A DNA stretch of 39,884 nt from a virus. Below, piece by piece: positions 37,441-39,884 of this stretch. The DNA lies in the IMG/VR virus record IMGVR_UViG_3300029892_000009, positions 1 through 39,884 of that record; one strand, written 5' to 3'. Position 1 is the first letter of the stretch; every line of letters starts with the position of its first letter. The translations under genes were made by a program, and so were the position numbers. The notes beneath the pieces are model-generated. The model was given only the letters and a program-made list of their open reading frames with translations. It did not search any database and was not told the origin of the DNA.

Positions 37441-38946
37441 ATATGGTTTAGTTAACAACTCATTTCCTAATTGTACATCAAACGGATATTTGCTTCTACT
37501 CTGTCTACTGTAGAGTGTCTGCAACATCTCTTCAAACGTTGGTAGTCGTCGCCTTATGGTTACTTGAGGTGGTTTGAACTCTGTGGGATGAACTCCTTCA
37601 ATCTGCCATGCTAACGCATCAATTAGGTCATCGTGTGCTCCATTTGGAAACTGATATAACTCATTCTCCAGCTCCTTCATTCCTCTCTTCAGAAATATTA
37701 CTCCATTTTCAAACATTGGCTGAAGTCTCTGTCTAATTCTTCCCTCTTTTTGCTTGCCATGCGTTTTCACTGCTTCCAGAATGAAATATACATTCCTTTG
37801 CCTCATTCTTTCTCTGTATGCAAATTGCAGATGTGCATATCTATCAATCTCTACCCTTATTTTTAATGCTCCATCCTGCACAGCATAATCAATCGCTGTG
37901 TCAATTGCTTGTCTGTCACTAACTCTGTCTCTCATATATCTACGCACAAACACACCTTTGTTGGTATGCTTACAACTCACAATTGCACTGTAGTCCTGAG
38001 ACTTACGATTGGTAGGTGGGTCAGCTGGGTCATGTGTCACCACACCATTTCCTTCATTTGGCAATTCATTCTCCTCATAATATCTAATCCAATCTGGATT
38101 AAATACCATCTGTTCCTTTGCCAGTGGTTGATTTAAGTAAAGTGAAGAAAAGAGGTATGTGCCCATTGCCATCCTTATTGCCTCTAATCTTTCAATACTA
38201 AATCTTCGATACAATGACATACCTTTCTCATCAATTGCTGGTCTGTTATATACATCAAATTTTTCATTTTCAAGTATCCAATTGATGTGGTCGTATGATG
38301 CCCACCTTGTGCCAATCACAATCACTTCATCATTCTCATTTATCAATAATGGAGTTGTTAGTCGATGAAATCCAATTGCCTGTTCAATATCATCCCTGCT
38401 TGGCATACATTCTTCCCCTGTTAAGTCATCCTTCTTTGGTGCAACGGTGTCGTCTTCGATGATTATATTAAAGTGACGTCTGATTATATTAGCACCAACA
38501 CCTGCACTCTCAAATGTTCCTTCTGGGTAATCTTCCTTTCTATTCAGGCACGCACAACGGTCACTCCATCTCACCTTACCAAAGTTAGGCACGCATTCTG
38601 GAAACAACACTTGATATACTTTATTACTTTCTACAATTGACCGTATCGCACGCACTGTTTTTTCCGCATTTGGGGTTGTGTTGCTTACTTGCAATATTCT
38701 TATATTGGGATTTTGCGTAGCACGCCACAGTGCATACAGTGTTGCACAGACTGTTGTCTTCAGGTGAGTTCTTGGCAGTATAATTAACTTCTTCGGTTTT
38801 GAGTTCTGCATAAAGTTGCACAACTCAGTATGGAACTTCTCATCAAACCATTCTGGCGACATCAGTGATTGACAGAACAAGGAAAAGTTTTTAATTATCA
38901 ATTCTCTCGCCGCCTTCAATTTCTTATCATCTACTGTCAGTTGCAT
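37438..38946 (-). CDS. terL: Terminase large subunit
   Basis: 502 residues with ATPase and nuclease halves. The Walker A-like motif is ILPRTHLKTT (about 56-65), the variant found in terminases with HLKT/HLKS; Walker B is NIIIEDD (160-166); the coupling motif is IGTRW (211-215). The RuvC/RNase H-like nuclease shows THDPADPP and KSQDYSAIV (first Asp), VEIDRYAHLQ (second) and HDDLIDALAWQ (last). It packages DNA into the procapsid through the portal. Its start overlaps the small-subunit gene by 20 bases. Confidence 0.92.
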   Translation of the reverse strand: MQLTVDDKKLKAARELIIKNFSLFCQSLMSPEWFDEKFHTELCNFMQNSKPKKLIILPRTHLKTTVCATLYALWRATQNPNIRILQVSNTTPNAEKTVRAIRSIVESNKVYQVLFPECVPNFGKVRWSDRCACLNRKEDYPEGTFESAGVGANIIRRHFNIIIEDDTVAPKKDDLTGEECMPSRDDIEQAIGFHRLTTPLLINENDEVIVIGTRWASYDHINWILENEKFDVYNRPAIDEKGMSLYRRFSIERLEAIRMAMGTYLFSSLYLNQPLAKEQMVFNPDWIRYYEENELPNEGNGVVTHDPADPPTNRKSQDYSAIVSCKHTNKGVFVRRYMRDRVSDRQAIDTAIDYAVQDGALKIRVEIDRYAHLQFAYRERMRQRNVYFILEAVKTHGKQKEGRIRQRLQPMFENGVIFLKRGMKELENELYQFPNGAHDDLIDALAWQIEGVHPTEFKPPQVTIRRRLPTFEEMLQTLYSRQSRSKYPFDVQLGNELLTKPY

Positions 38947-39418
38947 CTTTTTCCCTCATTTCTTTTATCGCCCTATTTAATGCATTGATTAATCCTTCAC
39001 TTGCATCAATCACAATTTCTGCTTCCATCTTTTCACTCGCCTTAATTCCTGCTCTATCCAGTATCTCAATTGCACTCAGTTGTCTCACTCTCTCACTACT
39101 CGCCCTATCCCTCAATCTCACTAATGTCTCAAGTGATTCCAACGCTTCTTCCTTCAACCTCACTCTCACAAGGTCACTTTGCACTTTACTTCCTTCACTC
39201 TTCACAAACTCTCCTTTAATTTCTTCCTCCATTCTCTTCTTCTCCTCTTTAAATAGTGGGCTATTTGCAATAAGTGATGCTCTCTGCACATCATACCCTA
39301 ATTCCTCTGCCGCTTCACTTAATGGTATGCCCGCAACCAACCTTCTCATCAGTGCCCTATGCCTCGAATTAATCCTCTTTGGCATAGCATTAATTGTGCT
39401 TTGTGAGTAATTCTCCAT
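38927..39418 (-). CDS. terS: Terminase small subunit (putative)
   Basis: 163 residues: an N-terminal helix-turn-helix-like part (RHRALMRRLVAGIPLSEAAE ELGYDVQRA), then a long charged helix region (EEKKRMEEEIKGEFVKSEGS; LESLETLVRLRDRASSERVR) and QLSAIEILDRAGI, a composition common in small terminases. It is the first gene of the late operon, directly before the large subunit. No convincing ribosome binding site precedes ATG 39418 or the in-frame ATG 39385. It should recognise the packaging site, possibly in the repeats at 39600-39884. Confidence 0.8.
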   Translation of the reverse strand: MENYSQSTINAMPKRINSRHRALMRRLVAGIPLSEAAEELGYDVQRASLIANSPLFKEEKKRMEEEIKGEFVKSEGSKVQSDLVRVRLKEEALESLETLVRLRDRASSERVRQLSAIEILDRAGIKASEKMEAEIVIDASEGLINALNRAIKEMREKDATDSR

Positions 39419-39483
39419 TTTGAAAAAGGTAAATATTTGTTTTGCAAATTTTGCTATTTGCCACTTGCTTTTTGCTGCACTAT

Positions 39484-39511
39484 ATTATACCACAATATTT
39501 AGATTTGTCAA
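39484..39511 (-). promoter_or_regulatory. Promoter of the leftward late operon
   Basis: On the minus strand TTGACA (39506-39511), a 16-base spacer and TATAAT (39484-39489) precede the terminase genes by 65 bases. Both boxes are perfect sigma70 consensus, so a host polymerase could read the late operon without a phage activator. A GCAAAT/ATTTGC hairpin is possible in the leader (about 39440-39460). Confidence 0.85.
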
Positions 39512-39529
39512 TATAACAAAACACAAGAT

Positions 39530-39744
39530 ATGACTGCGCAGTGCAGTGCAGACACAAATGAAGTTTGAAAATTGCGTCTGAAACTTTCATAATTCTAAAG
39601 TCTGAAATTATATGAGTGAGTTTGAAATTAAATGAAGTGTGAGTTTGAAATTATGTGAGTCTGAAAATGAGTGAGTCTGAAAATGAGTGAGTTTGAAATT
39701 ATGTGAGTGAGTTTGAAAATGGATGAGTTCGAAAATGGATGAGT
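39530..39744. repeat. Non-coding TGAAA-type direct repeats next to the terminal repeat
   Basis: Some ten copies of a GAGTYTGAAAWT-like unit (for instance GTGAGTTTGAAATTATGTGA and GAGTCTGAAAATGAGTGAG) spaced about 18-22 bases apart run from about 39595 to 39744 and end at the right terminal repeat. There is no gene with a ribosome binding site. This could be a packaging (pac/cos-near) or replication site. Confidence 0.7.
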
Positions 39745-39884
39745 TAAAAAATGGGTCGCAGTTTGAAAGAGATGCTTAATTAAATTTTCAAAGGGAGGGG
39801 GGAGGGCAGGGGTCATTGATTTGATTGATGATGATTTTAATAACGAATAGTTTAACAATAGTTAGCAATTAAGAATTTGTAAAG
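39745..39884. repeat. Terminal direct repeat, right copy
   Basis: Matches 1-140 at 139 of 140 positions (C at 39807 against T at 63). If the genome is circular, the two copies are one sequence and the late promoter, TGAAA repeats and the 221-481 gene are contiguous. Confidence 0.9.

Noticed and set aside
39628-39858. Minus-strand 76-codon frame at the right end
   Set aside because: Low-complexity translation of the TGAAA repeats and terminal repeat, upstream of the late promoter and without a start signal.
1-39884. tRNA genes
   Set aside because: I saw no cloverleaf with a GGTTCRA-type arm on either strand by eye; a dedicated scan was not possible.

Overview
The window looks like one complete or near-complete genome of a tailed double-stranded DNA virus (Caudoviricetes). 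The same 140 bases occur at both ends (1-140 and 39745-39884, one mismatch), so the sequence is either circular/circularly permuted or carries short direct terminal repeats. The DNA is AT-rich, ribosome binding sites are strong (AGGAGG-like), promoters are sigma70-like, and arginine is mostly AGA/AGG. This fits a bacterial host with a standard translation apparatus. A thermophilic host is possible but unproven. The virion module has a nozzle-like beta-propeller protein and a gp4-like adaptor, and no tape measure, sheath or baseplate genes, which suggests a podovirus-like particle. I see no integrase or repressor and no recognisable endolysin.

Layout. (1) Positions 482-1594 are non-coding and repeat-rich: divergent consensus promoters, a long inverted repeat around pyrimidine tracts, three iteron-like 27-mers, tandem 12-mers, a pentamer array and a hexamer array. 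This is my best candidate for the origin/control region. (2) Positions 1595-13238 are a rightward early operon. It starts with many small Cys-rich proteins, then a Cas4-like PD-(D/E)XK nuclease, a Sak4-like RecA-fold ATPase, a DUF669-like ssDNA-binding protein, a small membrane/lipoprotein cluster, a uracil-DNA-glycosylase/family A DNA polymerase fusion, a 235-bp NNGGT pentamer array, a DUF3987-like ATPase and an orphan DNA methyltransferase. (3) Positions 39418-13241 are a 26-kb leftward late operon from a promoter at 39484-39511. In transcription order it encodes the terminase subunits, virion accessory proteins, a beta-helix protein, the portal, scaffold, major capsid protein, decoration proteins, adaptor, fibres, holin candidates, nozzle, ejected/internal proteins and a PurD-like ATP-grasp enzyme. 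The two operons converge two bases apart at 13239-13240.

The strongest unusual signal is a group I intron (29836-30503) that interrupts the major capsid protein gene 35 nt after its start codon and carries a LAGLIDADG endonuclease reading frame that begins in exon 1. P1, P4-P7, P9 and P10 pairings can be drawn, and the predicted splice restores one 328-residue capsid frame. A second, free-standing LAGLIDADG gene lies among the ejection-protein genes. Other notable signals are the strictly in-register pentamer array, a holin-like gene ending on an in-phase A_AAA_AAG slippery heptamer, a lipoprotein with a BECR-nuclease-like domain, and a palindromic element repeated directly after three stop codons.

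All functional calls come from motif recognition by eye; no database or structure search was run.
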